In this document: in pieces, positions 15,940 through 25,033 of the stretch
How the letters are laid out: each line of letters starts with the position of its first letter
How positions within the stretch are numbered: the first letter of the stretch is position 1
Origin: Chitinophaga sp. GbtcB8
GTDB lineage: Bacteria; Bacteroidota; Bacteroidia; Chitinophagales; Chitinophagaceae
Direction: 5' to 3'
DNA: 41,734 bases
Assembly (NCBI RefSeq): GCF_019091455.1
Contig: NZ_JAGXJN010000052.1
Coordinates: 1 to 41,734, forward strand
Position numbers and translations under genes: made by a program
The notes under the pieces: model-generated
Databases searched by the model: none
Told to the model about the DNA's origin: nothing
Seen by the model: the letters and a program-made list of their open reading frames with translations, nothing else

Positions 15940-16926
15940 TTAGCGGATCCGCATAGTGTTCCTATCCATCCGCGGCTGCTGGCCGCCTCTTAGCACTGTG
16001 CTTCCGTTAAATTTTTCACTCTGATCTACTGTTTTCACCTTTTCAAAGTCGGCTTCATTAATCTGGCCGCTTTGGGCAAAGGCTGTTATAGCATTCCGGT
16101 AAGTTACCAAATGAATATCATGCAAGTCAATACCACTTTCGTGCATTAATGCTGCTGTTTTTGGAACTGCCAGGGGATCACTGATACCCCAGTCTGCCGC
16201 AGAATTAATCATAATGCGCTCGCTGCCATATTGTTTTACCACTTCTACCATGCGCTCATTACCCATTTTAGTAAAGGGGTAAATAGTGAATGCAGCCCAG
16301 AAACCGCGGTCTAACACTTCTTTTACGGTTTCTTCATTATTATGGTCTACGATCACCATGGCGGGATCCAGGCCATGTTCTATGGCAATGTCCATGCTGC
16401 GCTGGGTACCTTGTTTTTTATCGCGGTGCGGCGTATGGATCTGTACGGGTAAATTGGCTTCCTTAGCCAGCTCCAGCTGGGCGCGGTAATACTTTTCTTC
16501 CAGGGCTGTCTGGTCATCAAAACCAATTTCACCTACACCTACTACACCCTCTTTGTAAATGAAAAGGGGCAGTATTTCCATTACGGCTTCTGCTAACTTT
16601 TCGTTATTAGCTTCCTTGGAGTTAAGGCCTATGGTGCAATAATGTTTTATACCAAACTGGCCTGCGCGGAACCTTTCCCAGCCAATAAGGCTGCTGAAAT
16701 AATCACGGAAGGTATCTACCCCGGTGCGGGGCTGTCCCAGCCAGAAGGCGGGTTCTATTATTGCGGTGACCCCGGCATCTGCCATGGCCTGGTAATCGTC
16801 TGTAGTACGGGAAGTCATATGTACATGCGGATCAAAGAAACGCATTCCCTTAATATGCTCCAGGTAATCCGGCAGCACGGATAATGGCTGCAGGTCCTTT
16901 TCTGATAACTGATGACTATAACACAT
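15940..16926 (-). CDS. eboB: EboB, TatD-like metal-dependent hydrolase
   Basis: 328 residues of the TatD/amidohydrolase superfamily. The first metal site is FFDPHVHMTSRTT (HxH near residues 34-36). GEIGFDD supplies a bridging Glu (near 150), QIHTPHRD the third His, VDHNNEET the fourth and NSAADWG the final Asp. Length is longer than housekeeping TatD (about 260), matching the ebo-associated type. It is 13 nt downstream of eboA and 32 nt upstream of eboC, consistent with one eboABC transcript. No signal peptide, so cytosolic. The reaction is unproven. The start at 16926 is kept because the preceding 27 residues form a plausible lead-in; a start at the internal Met before RFFDP is possible. Confidence 0.9.
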   Translation of the reverse strand: MCYSHQLSEKDLQPLSVLPDYLEHIKGMRFFDPHVHMTSRTTDDYQAMADAGVTAIIEPAFWLGQPRTGVDTFRDYFSSLIGWERFRAGQFGIKHYCTIGLNSKEANNEKLAEAVMEILPLFIYKEGVVGVGEIGFDDQTALEEKYYRAQLELAKEANLPVQIHTPHRDKKQGTQRSMDIAIEHGLDPAMVIVDHNNEETVKEVLDRGFWAAFTIYPFTKMGNERMVEVVKQYGSERIMINSAADWGISDPLAVPKTAALMHESGIDLHDIHLVTYRNAITAFAQSGQINEADFEKVKTVDQSEKFNGSTVLRGGQQPRMDRNTMRIR

Positions 16927-16939
16927 GGAAAATCTCTTT

Positions 16940-17836
16940 TTAGTTCACTTGTTTTGCTGCTACCCGGCCCCAGCTTAACAGGCCTTCCTTTATTTCCTGC
17001 TCCAGCACCGGTGCTTGCTGCAACAGTGCGCGGGCAGGGGCATACGTAGAATAATAGCAGGTAAGGGCAGCGGCTTCCTTTTCAATATTTTCTGCGGAAT
17101 GCCATACCCGTTGTATATCCGGCATATTGGCATCATTAATAAAACGGGTTACCAGGCGCCAGAGCATGGGATTTACCGGGCGGCCGGCAGCCCAGCGCTC
17201 ATGCGCATAATCAATAAGAATGGCGGCCAGCTTTGCATTGGCCCGCTCATCCAGCTCTACAATATCATGTACGGCTTTCTCTGTAAAAAATGCTTTCAGC
17301 ACCAGCTGGTTCCAGGCCGGCTCATCCAGGTACCGGGCCGGGTACGCATTGTGCAGCATAATAGCTTCCAGCACCGTGCCTATGTTAGAGCGGATGCCTT
17401 CTGAAGTGCGCAGCTTCCACTCCTGCGCCCAGGGCAGCAGGGGCAGCGCGCCATACAGCGCTACCAGCTCATTCATTTCTGCGGCATTAAACAGCCCTTC
17501 TATTGTTTGTACGTAATTAACCCGGTCATTTGCCGGCCACTGTAATAACCACCAGGTACGAGCCAGCCGGTCTAACGTATAGCCCTGTACGAAGAATCCA
17601 TGAGCGGTTTCCTGTAACTCATGGGTAGTACCGGCAGGTAACGTAACAATCTCTTTCCCTGTAAAACGCGGGATAGCGCTAAAGGTCAGATTAAACTGTT
17701 GTACAGATGCTGAATCCTGCAACACTTTACTGCGTTGCGCCAGCCAGGCAAGGGCCTGATCTGTACTGCGCTGCTCAATAATAGCATATAGATAAGCGCT
17801 CACCTTATCTCTGTCATAGTCATATGGTTGCTCCAT
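16940..17836 (-). CDS. eboA: EboA domain-containing protein
   Basis: 298-residue protein recognised as EboA by its all-helical sequence and by its place at the head of the ebo run. Characteristic segments are LARTWWLLQWP, YVQTIEGLFNAAEMNELVAL, GALPLLPWAQEWKLRTSEGI, RSNIGTVLEAIMLHNAYPA, YLDEPAWNQLVLKAFF and LAAILIDYAHERWAAGRPVNP. No signal peptide, membrane helix or catalytic motif is apparent, so it may be a structural or scaffold component. The family has no assigned reaction. It is first in the leftward eboA-eboB-eboC run; the 208 nt upstream separate it from the haloperoxidase gene and carry a short tandem repeat. Confidence 0.9.
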   Translation of the reverse strand: MEQPYDYDRDKVSAYLYAIIEQRSTDQALAWLAQRSKVLQDSASVQQFNLTFSAIPRFTGKEIVTLPAGTTHELQETAHGFFVQGYTLDRLARTWWLLQWPANDRVNYVQTIEGLFNAAEMNELVALYGALPLLPWAQEWKLRTSEGIRSNIGTVLEAIMLHNAYPARYLDEPAWNQLVLKAFFTEKAVHDIVELDERANAKLAAILIDYAHERWAAGRPVNPMLWRLVTRFINDANMPDIQRVWHSAENIEKEAAALTCYYSTYAPARALLQQAPVLEQEIKEGLLSWGRVAAKQVN

Positions 17837-17914
17837 TGCGCCTGTATTCTGATCACGAAAAATAGATGATCAAGGGGATAAAGATAGCAGAATTTGATGA
17901 ACGGGAAAAAAGGC

Positions 17915-17942
17915 GGAACGCTGAATGCGGAACGCCGAATGC
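17915..17942. repeat. 14-nt tandem repeat upstream of eboA
   Basis: GGAACGCTGAATGC (17915-17928) is followed directly by GGAACGCCGAATGC (17929-17942), one base different. The same words (GAACGC, GCTGAATGC) build the inverted repeat at 35167-35260, but no complementary arm is seen here. Confidence 0.6.
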
Positions 17943-18044
17943 TGACCGGAGCGTAGTGGTTTCTGCTGCGGCCGGTGCCGGAGATGCCCTCCTGTGAACA
18001 GGTGCATGAAAATGAATACCTGGTATGACAGCCCCTGTCAGGAT

Positions 18045-19451
18045 CTACCGTTTAGCCTTGTGTATACCGGCCTGCAGGGAGGCGGTGGCGTTTTGCGCTA
18101 CCGGCACACCGGGGGTGTGTACCTGTATTTTTTGTACAATGAATGCGCCAATGCTTCTGCCCTGCTGTAACCCGTTCTCTATAGATGAGCGGTAATGAAT
18201 GCCGCCGTATAAACGGCTGATACCGGCTTCATTTGCTGCCTGTGTGAACGAAGTAAAGTTACGCTGCCCGGCGCCGTATTCCACTTCCGTGGTGTCTGCA
18301 AAGACCACATTATCGCCATACAGCCGGGTAAGTGTAACGGCTGCTGCGCCGGATATTACACTATGGCCGCTGGTATATTCCGGGAAAGGCGGTGTTTGTA
18401 ACAGCGGCTCCCAACCGGGATCCACCAGCTGGTTTATGACCGTTTGCGGACGTATAACCCTGCTGCGGTACTTCTCATCCCAACAGGCAATAAAGGCATC
18501 CAGCAAAGTAGCGGCGGTTAATGCATAGGCTTGTGCAGTTTGCACATATCCTGCTTTGGCCTGCCGGGAGGCAATGGCTGCAATACCCATCCAGTGGCCG
18601 CCCGGGGTAATTTTTTTAGTGGCAAACATAGCGTGGCCGGTATGATGCATTACATAGGGATTGCAGTCCCAGAAGCTGGCAATGGCTATTTGCTCTTTGC
18701 TTAAATGCGTACAGGTGTTGTACACTTCCATCATTTCCCGGTAAAAACGGCTGGTAGTATCCGCCTCATTATAGTTATTGGCAGGCAGGGGTTTAAACTG
18801 GCTGCAGGTATCCAGCATAAAAGGGTGAATGCTGCTCCAGTAAGGTTCTATCGCATCCATATAATCCGGCGGGGTAGGCTGCCAGGTGCCTTTTTGCCGG
18901 GGTACGGTGTAACGCGGGTAACCGCGGCTTTCCTTGTAATTGTCTTTGGCAGCGCGTTCCAGCACTTTGGCGGCAACAGCTTCTCCAAAAGCAACAGAGT
19001 TATTAAAGATGGTATCATTCAACCCTGCTGCTTTAAAGCGGTTGTAGAGCTGCTGCTCAAACAGTTTAAGCGAGTCGGTTGAGAAAGTAACCTTTTGCGC
19101 TATTACTTCAAAGGCGCGGGCGCCGGCCAGCAGGAAGTTGTATTGTTTATCTTTTTCCGGCTGCGGCATGGGCGCAAATGCCCACATTTGCGCAGCCAGG
19201 GAAGGGTATGCAGGCTCATTATACCGTGCCGCCTCATACATAGCCAAACAGGAATAAGCGTAGATACGGCTGGCTACCGGGGGCGAAAAAATATCGTACA
19301 CAATTACGTCTGTTAAGCGTTTTACGGAGGCATGCATCACCTCCGGATCCTGCAGCTGCGCAGGATTGGCCTTAGGTGCAGGCGCCGGCTGCTTACACGC
19401 AAAAAGAGCGGTAAGGCATAACAGGATACTTATATGAATGATACGTTGCAC
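18045..19451 (-). CDS. Vanadium-dependent haloperoxidase-like lipoprotein (PAP2 superfamily)
   Basis: 468 residues with a lipoprotein signal ending LTALFAC, so probably anchored in the envelope. The three PAP2/haloperoxidase vanadate- or phosphate-binding motifs are present: KYRSRVIRPQ (about 319-328), SGH with His363 in EYTSGHSVISGA, and RLYGGIHYRSS with a His near 420. Known members oxidise halides with peroxide or hydrolyse phosphate esters; which applies cannot be told. It follows the VCBS lipoprotein by 37 nt and so is the last gene of the susC-susD-VCBS-VHPO series, an association I recall as common in Bacteroidota. No terminator with a U-tract is seen after it. Confidence 0.9.
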   Translation of the reverse strand: MQRIIHISILLCLTALFACKQPAPAPKANPAQLQDPEVMHASVKRLTDVIVYDIFSPPVASRIYAYSCLAMYEAARYNEPAYPSLAAQMWAFAPMPQPEKDKQYNFLLAGARAFEVIAQKVTFSTDSLKLFEQQLYNRFKAAGLNDTIFNNSVAFGEAVAAKVLERAAKDNYKESRGYPRYTVPRQKGTWQPTPPDYMDAIEPYWSSIHPFMLDTCSQFKPLPANNYNEADTTSRFYREMMEVYNTCTHLSKEQIAIASFWDCNPYVMHHTGHAMFATKKITPGGHWMGIAAIASRQAKAGYVQTAQAYALTAATLLDAFIACWDEKYRSRVIRPQTVINQLVDPGWEPLLQTPPFPEYTSGHSVISGAAAVTLTRLYGDNVVFADTTEVEYGAGQRNFTSFTQAANEAGISRLYGGIHYRSSIENGLQQGRSIGAFIVQKIQVHTPGVPVAQNATASLQAGIHKAKR

Positions 19452-19488
19452 TGTGGAATTTCTTTTACTTACTACAATGTTATTGGTG

Positions 19489-22400
19489 TTACGGCAGGTT
19501 AACCGTTCTTTTGCGGCCGCTGAAATCCGTAATATCCACCGTTGTTACCGGCGCGGTAAATGCTGCATAACGGCCGGACTGTGACAGGAAACCCTGCCCG
19601 TAGCTGCATTCCTGCTTTTGCGTGTGCCCGTTGGCGTAATGCACCGTTAAACAGGCATCTTTACTTTGCAAAGGCAATACACGCACAGCTTTGCTGCTGC
19701 TAAACAATTTTAACGGTCCCTGGTTCTGGGAGGCTGCCAGCAACAGCTGCCCGCGCGGCCCCTGTAATTGCACCAGGGCTTTACCATCACCGGGCAGGTA
19801 AATACCGCTGCTGCGTATATCCATGGGTGAAAAAGCTCCTTTGCCATTACCCAGCATCACCAGCCCATCCAGCGCATCATAACGGCCAGCAGATACTTCC
19901 GTTCCAAAATCATTTCCATTGATCACTACATCCAGGTTACCATCTCCATTCACATCAGCGGCCACCATGCCGTACAGGGGCGCTACCTGTGCCTGCAAAG
20001 GCAGCGGTGAGCAGGTAAAACGGCCATTACCTTTATTTTCAAGATAACAGGAGCGCAGGTTGACAGCCTTTAGCTGCAGGGCATCTTTCAATTCCTCCGG
20101 TTTTAAAATATCCTGGATAGTGGCTACTGCAAAATCGTGATACTTAGGAAACCGCGCCCGCATCATGATCATTTGTTTGATCAGGTCATCCCGGGTATGG
20201 GCAGGGAACTCCCGGCGGCGGCCCATACTGTCCGCCAGGAACAGGGTGGGTATGGCATCGTAGCTACCATTCTTATCAAAGTCGGCGGCGTAGATACATA
20301 CCGGCTCCTGCGCGCTGGCGCTGTATAAGGTATTAAGGCCTGTGTTACCGGCTATGTAATCCATATCCCCATCGTTATCAAAATCACCGGACACCAGGCT
20401 GCCCCACCAGCCTTTTTCTGCTTCCAGCCCGGTTTTAGCGGGCAGCAGCCGGCCCTGTTTATTGTTGTGCAGGAATACGGGCGGCATCCACTCCCCTGCC
20501 AGCAGCAGGTCGGTATAACCGTCATTATCATAATCCGTAAACAGGGCATCACATACCAGGCCCAGGTGCTGCAAGGCGGGTGCTGCCTGGGCAGTAACGT
20601 CTGTGAATTTTACAGCGCCGTTGTGCGTATCGTTCCTGAGCAGGTAGCTGCTAACAGGAGCGGGGTATTTGCCCGGTTCTACCCTGCCGCCAATGAACAA
20701 GTCCAGATCACCATCCCGGTCAAAATCTGCGGCCTTTACGCACGATTTACTGGTATAAGTGGCGGGCAGGGCCTGCGGCGCTTCTGTAAAACCGCCTTTG
20801 CCGTTATTGAGGTACAAGCGGTCGCGGTAGCTAAGGCTGCCGGCTTTGTTCTCACAGCTGCCGCTGGCTATGTACAGGTCCAGGTCATTATCGCCATCCA
20901 CATCCAGCAGCAGGCAGCCCATATCTTCTGCGGCTTTGCTATCTGCCAGGCCCGGGAGCAGGTCTTTTTCCATAAACCTGCCATTGGGCTGCTGTAACAG
21001 GAAAGTGCCTTTGTACTGGGTGGCGCCACCTATGAAAATATCATCCAGCCCATTGCCATCCACATCGCCCACGGCCAGCGCAGGGCCGTATTGCGATAAT
21101 TTATGCGGCAGCAGGCGCTGGTCATTAAAATCTATATAATCAAATTCTTTGTGTTTAAAGGTAATGCCGCTGCTGTCTGTTACATCTGCAAACAGCGGAG
21201 CACTGAGGGCTGGTGTGGCGGCGGGTGACGCGGGCGTGGCATTGGCATAGTCTGCGGCTAATACCTGGTTGGCAGGTATGTTGTTCCATACCTGCACCTT
21301 ACCATCCGGCCAGGTTACTTTAACGGCGGTAACCGTGTCTGCAATGCCCAAACCAAAGTGCGCTACATTTTCTACGGACGATAGATAACCGCGGTAAATA
21401 GTGTTTTCGTATACCTGTTGCTGTTGCTGTTGATTACCTGCAGTTACCTGTACCCAGGCGCCCAGGCCCAGACGGTTGCCCGGGGGGCCTTTGAACTGTA
21501 CACGTAACCAGTGCGCGGCATGGGGCTGCCTGTTGCTATGGTTTTCGTATACAATGGCTACGTCGTTTATATTATTGACCACATAATCCAGGTCACCATC
21601 TCCATCCAGATCCGCATAGGCAGCGCCATTGGAGAAGGTGGGGGCTTCCATGCCCCACTGTTTGGTAACATTGGAAAAAGTAAGGTTGCCGTTATTCCGG
21701 AAAGCATAGTTAGGCACTTTTACCCGGGGCAGCTGCTCCAGCATAAATTCTGTAGAAGCATAAGGGGTGGCGGTTGCACGGAAGGATACAAAATCATGAT
21801 CCGTAATATCCCGCGGAAAACCATTGGTGATCACAATATCCCGGTACCCATCGTTATCAAAGTCTGTTACCATGGGCGTCCAGCTCCAGTCTGTGGCTGC
21901 TATGCCGGCCATAAAACCAATATCGCTGAAGGCTACGGCGGGTATACTATCCTTACCGGGTACGGGCCCCTGGTTCAGCTGCAGCATATTGCGCGGGTAC
22001 TGGTATTCGTAACCGTATTGATCGTTATTGATGTAGGTGAAATAGTTGTTGGCATTCATCATCATTTTCCGGCGCAGGTTGGTTTCCGGCAGCATATCCA
22101 GGCTAATGATGTCGGCCAGGCCATCGTTATTAATATCGTTAATATCTGTACCCATGGCGGAGTAGGCGGTATGTTTCAGGTAGTTGGCAGAACGGTCTGT
22201 AAAGGTGCCGTTATGATTGTTGATGTATAAGATGTCATTGGAGAGATAGTCGTTGGCTACATAAATATCTTTCCAGCCATCGCGGTTAATGTCGGTGATG
22301 TTGATGCCCAGGCCATAACCTTCTATGAGGATACCGGCTTGTTTGGATACATTGGTGAAGCAGGCATGATGCAGGGAATCGTTCCAGTCGTTCCGGTACA

Positions 22401-23061
22401 GGCGGTCTGTATTCAGGCTGCTGCCGTCCAGGTGGCGGGGTTTGTATTTGCTGGGAAAGTGTGCAGAATCTATCTGGTTGGTGAGCACATACAGGTCCAG
22501 GTCACCATCATTATCATAATCAAAGAAAGCGCCCATAATGGAATAACCGGCATCGTTAACGCCATATTCCTGTGCCATTTCTTTAAATACCGGTGTGCCG
22601 CTTTTATCCAGGCCCTGGTTCACGAACAGCATGTTCTGCCGGCTCGCGCTGTCTTTTTTCATGGCGGCGCACACGTAGAGGTCGGGCCAGCCATCGTTAT
22701 TAATATCTATTACTGATACGCCGGTATTCCAGCGGCCGGGCACATTTACGTTTGCTTTGGCAGTAATATCCTTAAAATGCATACTGCCGGTATTCAGGTA
22801 CAGGCGGTTGGGCACCATGTTGCCGGTAAAGAACACATCGGGCCTGCCATCTTTATTAAAATCGGCTATGGCTACGCCGCCACCGTTATAGATGTATTCA
22901 AAGTTCAGCACATTCAGGCTGTCACTTTCTGTTATGGTGTTTGCAAAATCAATCCCTGAGCGGGATGCAGTTATTTGCTCAAACAGGACAGGTGTATGCG
23001 TACAGGCTACAGTAAATAATAACATCCACATGCACCAGCCTAAGTGTTTAGGCGCTTTCAT
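19489..23061 (-). CDS. VCBS/FG-GAP repeat lipoprotein with ASPIC/UnbV domain
   Basis: 1190 residues with a lipoprotein signal (MWMLLFTVAC). It contains many calcium-binding-type FG-GAP/VCBS repeats with the pattern D-x-D-x-D-G-x-x-D, for example FNKDGRPDVFF, INNDGWPDLYV, YDNDGDLDLYV and FDRDGDLDLFIGG, forming one or two beta-propellers. About residues 520-600 form an ASPIC/UnbV domain (GAWVQVTAG...YLSSVENVAHFGLG...VTWPDGKVQVW). Such proteins are surface or periplasmic and probably bind ligands or partners rather than catalyse. A run of six Gln (near 542-547) is encoded by a short triplet repeat. The gene lies 127 nt after susD, beyond a terminator-like hairpin, and 37 nt before the haloperoxidase gene. 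Confidence 0.93.
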   Translation of the reverse strand: MKAPKHLGWCMWMLLFTVACTHTPVLFEQITASRSGIDFANTITESDSLNVLNFEYIYNGGGVAIADFNKDGRPDVFFTGNMVPNRLYLNTGSMHFKDITAKANVNVPGRWNTGVSVIDINNDGWPDLYVCAAMKKDSASRQNMLFVNQGLDKSGTPVFKEMAQEYGVNDAGYSIMGAFFDYDNDGDLDLYVLTNQIDSAHFPSKYKPRHLDGSSLNTDRLYRNDWNDSLHHACFTNVSKQAGILIEGYGLGINITDINRDGWKDIYVANDYLSNDILYINNHNGTFTDRSANYLKHTAYSAMGTDINDINNDGLADIISLDMLPETNLRRKMMMNANNYFTYINNDQYGYEYQYPRNMLQLNQGPVPGKDSIPAVAFSDIGFMAGIAATDWSWTPMVTDFDNDGYRDIVITNGFPRDITDHDFVSFRATATPYASTEFMLEQLPRVKVPNYAFRNNGNLTFSNVTKQWGMEAPTFSNGAAYADLDGDGDLDYVVNNINDVAIVYENHSNRQPHAAHWLRVQFKGPPGNRLGLGAWVQVTAGNQQQQQQVYENTIYRGYLSSVENVAHFGLGIADTVTAVKVTWPDGKVQVWNNIPANQVLAADYANATPASPAATPALSAPLFADVTDSSGITFKHKEFDYIDFNDQRLLPHKLSQYGPALAVGDVDGNGLDDIFIGGATQYKGTFLLQQPNGRFMEKDLLPGLADSKAAEDMGCLLLDVDGDNDLDLYIASGSCENKAGSLSYRDRLYLNNGKGGFTEAPQALPATYTSKSCVKAADFDRDGDLDLFIGGRVEPGKYPAPVSSYLLRNDTHNGAVKFTDVTAQAAPALQHLGLVCDALFTDYDNDGYTDLLLAGEWMPPVFLHNNKQGRLLPAKTGLEAEKGWWGSLVSGDFDNDGDMDYIAGNTGLNTLYSASAQEPVCIYAADFDKNGSYDAIPTLFLADSMGRRREFPAHTRDDLIKQMIMMRARFPKYHDFAVATIQDILKPEELKDALQLKAVNLRSCYLENKGNGRFTCSPLPLQAQVAPLYGMVAADVNGDGNLDVVINGNDFGTEVSAGRYDALDGLVMLGNGKGAFSPMDIRSSGIYLPGDGKALVQLQGPRGQLLLAASQNQGPLKLFSSSKAVRVLPLQSKDACLTVHYANGHTQKQECSYGQGFLSQSGRYAAFTAPVTTVDITDFSGRKRTVNLP

Positions 23062-23146
23062 TGTCCGGTGGAATTTGTTCTCTTGTAATGCGTGTTGTAG
23101 GTATCTGTTGTTGTGGTATTCTTATATAAATCAGATGGAAATAAAA

Positions 23147-23166
23147 GAGAGGCACAAGTGCCTCTC
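23147..23166 (-). terminator. Intrinsic terminator after susD
   Basis: GAGAGGCAC and GTGCCTCTC are exact complements with a 2-nt centre (AA), followed on the minus strand by TTTTATTT. It lies 22 nt after the SusD stop and 85 nt before the VCBS gene, so it likely reduces read-through into the VCBS and haloperoxidase genes. Confidence 0.75.
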
Positions 23167-23188
23167 CTTCCGCCATTCTAAAACCTGA

Positions 23189-24931
23189 TCAATAATCAGG
23201 ATTCTGTTCCAGAGCGGAGACCCCATTGGTCGCGCTCAAATCAATTTGCCGCTGCGGTATCGGGTAATAAGTATTTTTCGGTTCAGTGAACTTAACGCCT
23301 TTTAACAGGCTCATTATTGTCGTTTCGTATGCAATATAAGCATTTAAAGTGGAACTTGCCTCTCCCCAGCGCACTAAATCAAAAAATCTGTGGCCTTCCA
23401 TTCCAAATTCCAGCTTCCTTTCAAAGTGAACTGCTTTACGGGCCGCATTTTTATCGGTCCAGGCAGTTGTATACTCATTAATTACATAGTTAGCAGCGGG
23501 TGCAGTACCGGCTGCATTTTTTACCCAGCCGTTCTCGTTGGCGGCACGCTCACGGATGAGGTTCACATACTGCCGGGCTTTTTCCAGGGAACCGATCTCT
23601 ACCTCACATTCTGCAGCCCACAAAATTACATCTGCATAACGTATGAGGATGTAGTTAATGGCAGTGAGGCCATTGGTCCAGGAGGAGCCGTCTGTAAGCA
23701 CCTTTTCCTGTGATTTGTAATACACGTTCTTTTTAGGTGAGTAAGGGCCACCGTTAGACTGGTCGCGGATCCAGGAGATGCCGGGATGTGCGCCCCAGTC
23801 CAGGTAGGGAATACCCCTGCGGCCTACTGTCCAGTCCAGGCGCGGATCCAGCGGACCTGCATCCGGGGTAAAGGCGGCATCAGCGGCTACGCCCATATCG
23901 CTTTTTACCGGGTTGGCATTGTAGGTACCATCCAGCAAAGGCAGGCCGCCTGCGGTGCGGAAAGAGTTCACCAGCTCCTGTGTGGGCTGGAAGAATCCGC
24001 AGCAGCCGCCGGGGGCTCCTTTATCGGAGTAAGGGAAATTCAGGATCTGATCGGGATTGGAGTTGTTACCTGCACCGCCATCATTTACAGACGACTGTAC
24101 AGCAAATATGGATTCCGGGCCGTTCTTGGTGTCTGCATTATAATTATCCTGGTAGCGGGCGGCCAGGGCATATTTTACGCCCTTGGGATTTGCACCGTTT
24201 GCAATGATACTTTCCAGCAGTGGTTTGGCTTCTGCATACTTTTTCTCATACATATAGGCTTTGGCCAAAAAAGCGGCTGCTGCCCATTTATTGGCGCGGC
24301 CTACCTGCGACATTATTGCCGGCAGGCTGTCATAAGCGGCCTTCAGGTCGGCTTCTATTTTAGGCCAGGCATCTTCCGTGTTGGATACTTTGTAGTTGTT
24401 GGCTACGTAGTCAACGGTTTCATCTACATAAGGGATGTTGTTCCACATCTTCTTAGCTTCCAGGTGATAGAAACCACGCAGGAAGCGGGTCTCTGCCCGT
24501 ATACGGCCACGGTCCTCGTCCGTTACATCGGCCTTTGCCAGTGCTTTCAGTACGTTATTAGCGCGAGCTACCCCGTCGTAAACGGCTTTCCATTTTACAT
24601 TAAAAAAGTCGTTGGTAGATAATGCCTCATATCTTTCAATGGGATTTATATCTGCCTGGTCACCGGCGTTCGAGCCTTTATGCGCATCACCACCGGAAAT
24701 ACTGCCGTATACCCAGTTGGTGCAGGAGGCCTGCCAGTTAAAACCGTTATAGTTGCCATCCAGCACCGCATAGGCGCCTATGAGCAGCTCTTCCACGCCT
24801 TTTTTGGTAGCTACGTCTGCATCGCCCAGCTGACCGATGGGATCCCGTGAGAGGAAAGATTTTTTGCATGCATATAACCCCACTGCAATTCCTCCGGCCA
24901 GCAACATGCCTATGATGATCTTATTTTTCAT
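23189..24931 (-). CDS. RagB/SusD family nutrient-binding outer membrane lipoprotein
   Basis: 580 residues from the Met at 24931 (MKNKIIIGMLLAGGIAVGLYAC lipoprotein signal); the frame extends ten residues further upstream but those lack signal character. SusD features are the N-terminal TPR-like helices (GAYAVLDGNYNGFNW, RARANNVLKAL-type segment, ETRFLRGFYHLEAKKMW) and the C-terminal RagB segment (ILIRYADVILWAAECEVEIG, VNLIRERAANENG, RKLEFGMEGHRFFDLVRWGE, YYPIPQRQID). It caps the SusC transporter on the cell surface and captures the substrate. It follows susC by 102 nt with a strong hairpin between them. The ligand cannot be told from sequence. Confidence 0.96.
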   Translation of the reverse strand: MKNKIIIGMLLAGGIAVGLYACKKSFLSRDPIGQLGDADVATKKGVEELLIGAYAVLDGNYNGFNWQASCTNWVYGSISGGDAHKGSNAGDQADINPIERYEALSTNDFFNVKWKAVYDGVARANNVLKALAKADVTDEDRGRIRAETRFLRGFYHLEAKKMWNNIPYVDETVDYVANNYKVSNTEDAWPKIEADLKAAYDSLPAIMSQVGRANKWAAAAFLAKAYMYEKKYAEAKPLLESIIANGANPKGVKYALAARYQDNYNADTKNGPESIFAVQSSVNDGGAGNNSNPDQILNFPYSDKGAPGGCCGFFQPTQELVNSFRTAGGLPLLDGTYNANPVKSDMGVAADAAFTPDAGPLDPRLDWTVGRRGIPYLDWGAHPGISWIRDQSNGGPYSPKKNVYYKSQEKVLTDGSSWTNGLTAINYILIRYADVILWAAECEVEIGSLEKARQYVNLIRERAANENGWVKNAAGTAPAANYVINEYTTAWTDKNAARKAVHFERKLEFGMEGHRFFDLVRWGEASSTLNAYIAYETTIMSLLKGVKFTEPKNTYYPIPQRQIDLSATNGVSALEQNPDY

Positions 24932-24958
24932 GTGGAAATTTTTTGTGCTTTGAGTTAC

Positions 24959-25007
24959 CACCTGGAACCGGGCCTGCTGCTTTAAGGCAATTGCCCGGTT
25001 GCAGGTG
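24959..25007 (-). promoter_or_regulatory. Intercistronic stem-loop between susC and susD
   Basis: Arms 24959-24973 (CACCTGGAACCGGGC) and 24993-25007 (GCCCGGTTGCAGGTG) pair at 14 of 15 positions with a 19-nt loop. No U-tract follows. It may protect or process the mRNA so that susC and susD are made in different amounts. Confidence 0.65.
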
Positions 25008-25033
25008 TATATTTTATATTCTATCGTTACCTA

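Noticed and set aside
18020..18044. Small hairpin after the haloperoxidase gene (TGACAG...CTGTCA)
   Set aside because: Six-bp stem with no U-tract; too weak to call a terminator.
21416..21436. CTG/TTG triplet run
   Set aside because: It encodes a short poly-Gln in the VCBS protein and is too short to be notable as a repeat locus.
21511..22230. 239-codon plus-strand frame opposite the VCBS gene
   Set aside because: Antisense to a strongly supported gene; a by-product of repeated Asp/Asn/Gly codons.
23786..24622. 278-codon plus-strand frame opposite susD
   Set aside because: Antisense shadow with no family features; the SusD reading is certain.
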